This document shows positions 61,751 to 64,000 of a DNA stretch of 64,000 nt, one piece after another. Origin of the DNA: Streptomyces liliifuscus (GTDB taxonomy: Bacteria > Actinomycetota > Actinomycetes > Streptomycetales > Streptomycetaceae); assembly GCF_016598615.1 (NCBI RefSeq), contig NZ_CP066831.1:8122001-8186000 (forward strand), read 5' to 3'. Under the pieces are notes generated by a model that was not told the origin of the DNA, searched no databases, and saw nothing but the letters and a program-made list of their open reading frames with translations. The position numbers were made by a program, and so were the translations under genes. The stretch's first letter is position 1, and the number at the start of each line of letters is the position of its first letter.

Positions 61751-62982
61751 ACATGGATCAGCTGGTGCGCGACGCCCTGCACGAGCAGGCCGCGGACACC
61801 ACGACGACACCGTCCGGCTTCGCGGGCCGCGTCCTCGCCGTCCGGCGACGCCGCCGGACCCGTACGATCGCCGGCGCCGCGGTGGCCACGGCGGTCGCCG
61901 TCGCCGTCGGGGTGGCGGTTCCGATGCTGGACGGGGGCAGGGACGAGCCCCGGCTCGCCAGCCAGAAGAACCAGAGCGACATCATCGCCCACCCGGACCA
62001 GTCGCCGCCGCGCGACCTCATCGCGGCGGGCAACACCGCGATGGCCGCCTACTACACGTACAGCACCGTCAAGGAGAGTGCGGACCGGGGCGTCACCCGG
62101 CGCACGTACCACCTCCTCGACCAGGAGACCGGCAAGTACGTGAAGACCACGAAGTGGTCCATCCTCGACGTCGCTCCCGGCATGCGCACCGCCGCCGTCC
62201 TGGAGCAGAAGCTGCCGACCAAGCGGATCGGGCTGCTCGACCTGCTCACCGGCGAGGTCGAGCGCTGGATCCCGGTCGACCGCGGTGTCGCGGGGGTCAG
62301 GTTCTCTCCCGACGGCAGCAAGCTCGTCGCGACGACGTACAGCGAGAACCCCGACCTGCGGGTCAAGGCGGACTACGACAGCGACGGCGACGGCAAGAAG
62401 AACGACTGGACGACGCAGTTCGGCGAGTCGTACCGGACCGGCTTCTACGTCCTCGACGTCGACTCCGGCAAGGGCTCCTGGAGCAAGGTCACGGTGCACG
62501 ACGACGAGGACATGCCCGGGGGATCCCTCAACGCCCGTCAGGACTTCGCCTTCAGCAGTGACGCCAAGCTGGTGTACTCGGGGCTCACCATGGAACCCCA
62601 CGTGCAGTACTACGACTTCGAGGGCAAGGAGGCCGCCACGCCCGCGAACGAGAAGTACCTGCACTGGTCCGTCGGCGCCCGCCTGTCCCCGGACGGCAAG
62701 CTCGCCGCCGGCGACTTCGCGGGGGGCATCAAGACCACCGCCTCCGAGATCAACGACCCCTACACCGGCAAGCGGCTCCACAAGATCCCCGGACAGCAGC
62801 TGCTCGCCTGGGTCGACAACAAGCGGCTCATCGCCTTCGACATCGCACCCGGTACGAACGAGTTCCACAACCGGCTCGTGCTCGTCACGATCGGCAGCGA
62901 CAAGACCGTCCCGCTGAGCGGTTTCCGCAAGGGGAACGACGGTGCGGCGGGGCGTTGGACGCCGGTCTTCGCCGAGCGCTGA
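61747..62982 (+). CDS. Membrane protein with WD40-like propeller coupled to a SigE-family sigma
   Basis: A 411-residue protein: about 40 cytoplasmic residues, a TM helix (about 42-62: TIAGAAVATAVAVAVGVAVP) and an extracytoplasmic domain with repeated blade-like segments (VRFSPDGSKLVATTY, FAFSSDAKLVYSG, ARLSPDGKLAAGD). The arrangement (N-terminal tail, TM, propeller) fits a sensor or anti-sigma factor for the preceding sigma gene, overlapping by 4 bp. GGAGG precedes the GTG start. No zinc anti-sigma motif is visible. Confidence 0.85.
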   Translation: MNMDQLVRDALHEQAADTTTTPSGFAGRVLAVRRRRRTRTIAGAAVATAVAVAVGVAVPMLDGGRDEPRLASQKNQSDIIAHPDQSPPRDLIAAGNTAMAAYYTYSTVKESADRGVTRRTYHLLDQETGKYVKTTKWSILDVAPGMRTAAVLEQKLPTKRIGLLDLLTGEVERWIPVDRGVAGVRFSPDGSKLVATTYSENPDLRVKADYDSDGDGKKNDWTTQFGESYRTGFYVLDVDSGKGSWSKVTVHDDEDMPGGSLNARQDFAFSSDAKLVYSGLTMEPHVQYYDFEGKEAATPANEKYLHWSVGARLSPDGKLAAGDFAGGIKTTASEINDPYTGKRLHKIPGQQLLAWVDNKRLIAFDIAPGTNEFHNRLVLVTIGSDKTVPLSGFRKGNDGAAGRWTPVFAER

Positions 62983-62993
62983 GCGAGCTCCGA

Positions 62994-63902
62994 TCACACA
63001 CCGGCCGGGGCTGCCACCAGCCGCTCGTACGCCGTCCGCAGCCCGTCGACCGTCTCCCGGCCGGCGGGCCGCAGTGGTGCCCGGACCGGACCCGCGGGCA
63101 GGCCGAGGGCGCCGAGCAGGGCCTTCGCCGTCACCGTGCCGGGCAGGCCGGAGCCCATCATCAACTCCGTGAGGGGGATGGTGAGTTGCTGCCGCCGGAT
63201 CGCCTCGTCCGGGTCGCCGCCCTCGAACGCGTCCAGGATCGAACGGAAGTGACGCGGAATCACATTCGCCACCGTGCTGATGTATCCGGCACCACCGATC
63301 GCGTACATCGCGAGGACGTACTCGTCGCAGCCCGTGTAGTACGCCAACTCCGTCGCGGCCAGCACCTTCTGGGTGCCGAGCAGGTCGTACGCGCAGTCCT
63401 TCACCGCCACGATCCGCGGATGCCCGGCCAGCCGCAGCATCGTCTCCGGCTCGATGCGTGTCCCCGTGCGGCCCGGGATGTCGTACAGCGCCAGCGGCAG
63501 TCCGGAGGCGTCCGCGATCGCGCGGAAGTGTGCCTCGACGGCGTCCTGCGGGGGCCTGCTGTAGTACGGCGTGACCACCAACAGGCCGTCCGCGCCCGCC
63601 TTTTCGGCCTCCAGGGCGAGCTCGGTGGTGTGGCGGGTGTCGGCGGTCCCGATGCCCGCGACGATCGCGGCGCGGTCCCCGACGGCGTCCGCCACCGCCC
63701 GCACGAGCGCCGACTTCTCGGCGTCCGTCGTGGTCGGCGACTCCCCGGTCGTCCCGGACAGCACCAGCCCGTCGCAGCCCTCGGAGACCAGCCGGTCGGC
63801 CAGCCGCTGCGCACCGTCCAGGTCCAGCAGTCCCTCGTCGGTGAAGGGCGTGATCATCGCGCAGAGGGCACGGCCGAAGGGCGGGGTACGTCGTGAGGTC
63901 AT
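62994..63902 (-). CDS. dapA: 4-Hydroxy-tetrahydrodipicolinate synthase
   Basis: Condenses pyruvate with aspartate semialdehyde at the entrance to the lysine/DAP pathway. The 302-residue DapA-type barrel has GTTGESPTTTDAE, YDIPGRTG and the Schiff-base Lys in IVAVKDCAYDL. The ATG at 63902 has no ribosome binding site at normal distance: the only GGAGGT (63918-63923) is 15 nt away and can pair with ACCTCC next to the ATG. An in-frame GTG at 63938 would give 314 residues. Streptomycetes often have more than one dapA-like gene, so this may be a paralogue with another aldolase role. Confidence 0.9.
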   Translation of the reverse strand: MTSRRTPPFGRALCAMITPFTDEGLLDLDGAQRLADRLVSEGCDGLVLSGTTGESPTTTDAEKSALVRAVADAVGDRAAIVAGIGTADTRHTTELALEAEKAGADGLLVVTPYYSRPPQDAVEAHFRAIADASGLPLALYDIPGRTGTRIEPETMLRLAGHPRIVAVKDCAYDLLGTQKVLAATELAYYTGCDEYVLAMYAIGGAGYISTVANVIPRHFRSILDAFEGGDPDEAIRRQQLTIPLTELMMGSGLPGTVTAKALLGALGLPAGPVRAPLRPAGRETVDGLRTAYERLVAAPAGV

Positions 63903-63923
63903 GGAGGTAGTCTCGGCACCTCC
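63903..63923 (-). promoter_or_regulatory. Hairpin covering the ribosome binding site of dapA
   Basis: GGAGGT (63918-63923) and ACCTCC (63903-63908) are complementary on the minus strand with a 9-nt loop, immediately upstream of the ATG at 63902. Confidence 0.5.
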
Positions 63924-64000
63924 ATCCTGAAGCTCCACTTAATTCTTCTACGGGATATGGGTAAGCGGTTCTTATCGGTTGCCGCATTCGAGGTGGCAGG

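Overview
The window is chromosomal DNA from a Streptomyces-type actinomycete. The evidence is very high GC with strong G/C third-position bias, frequent GTG and one TTG start codons, the sporulation regulator WhiA, a complete MIP18/SUF iron-sulphur operon of actinobacterial layout, and a block of central-carbon genes in the order known from Streptomyces. No rRNA, tRNA, CRISPR array, insertion sequence or prophage gene was found. The window starts inside a solute-binding-protein gene and ends just upstream of a dapA gene.

Layout. 1-5.4 kb: solute-binding protein, large sensor histidine kinase and LuxR-type response regulator, a probable three-component sensory system. 5.6-10.8 kb: uvrC-rapZ-yvcK-whiA, overlapping genes closed by a clear terminator. 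11.1-14.0 kb: secreted M14 carboxypeptidase. 14.2-20.2 kb: glycolytic block gap-pgk-tpiA-secG-rbpA paralogue-pgi. 20.3-25.0 kb: a proline-tailed membrane protein and, convergent to it, an FtsX-type ABC exporter with a PadR regulator. 25.2-31.9 kb: carbohydrate uptake island with a lone solute-binding protein, a GH13 alpha-glucosidase and an alpha-glucoside importer without its own ATPase. 32.2-38.9 kb (minus strand): oxidative and non-oxidative pentose phosphate operon tkt-tal-zwf-opcA-pgl. 39.3-46.7 kb: haem O/haem A synthesis (ctaB, ctaA) with an amidohydrolase, a nucleotidyltransferase, an ABC-2 exporter and an AAC(3)-like acetyltransferase. 46.8-53.4 kb: sufR-sufB-sufD-ferredoxin-sufC-sufS-sufU-sufT. 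53.6-56.7 kb: two cell-surface or secreted proteins. 56.8-58.2 kb: VOC protein, SMR efflux pump and TetR regulator. 58.3-63.9 kb: two ECF-sigma/partner pairs flanking dapD, then dapA.

How it fits together. Alpha-glucosides imported and cleaved by the 26-32 kb island would feed glucose into pgi, zwf and the adjacent pentose phosphate operon. The suf operon is preceded by a textbook SufR operator (CAAC-N6-GTTG) sitting on the start codon. The most interesting unexplained signals are: a shared 15-bp dyad in front of two genes of the sugar island; a solute-binding protein whose lipobox cysteine is replaced by tyrosine; an importer permease with a MalF-P2-like inserted beta-sandwich; a 38-bp palindrome abutting the SMR pump start codon; collagen-like Gly-X-Y repeats in a sensor kinase; and a dispersed family of GC-rich inverted repeats in the intergenic regions.
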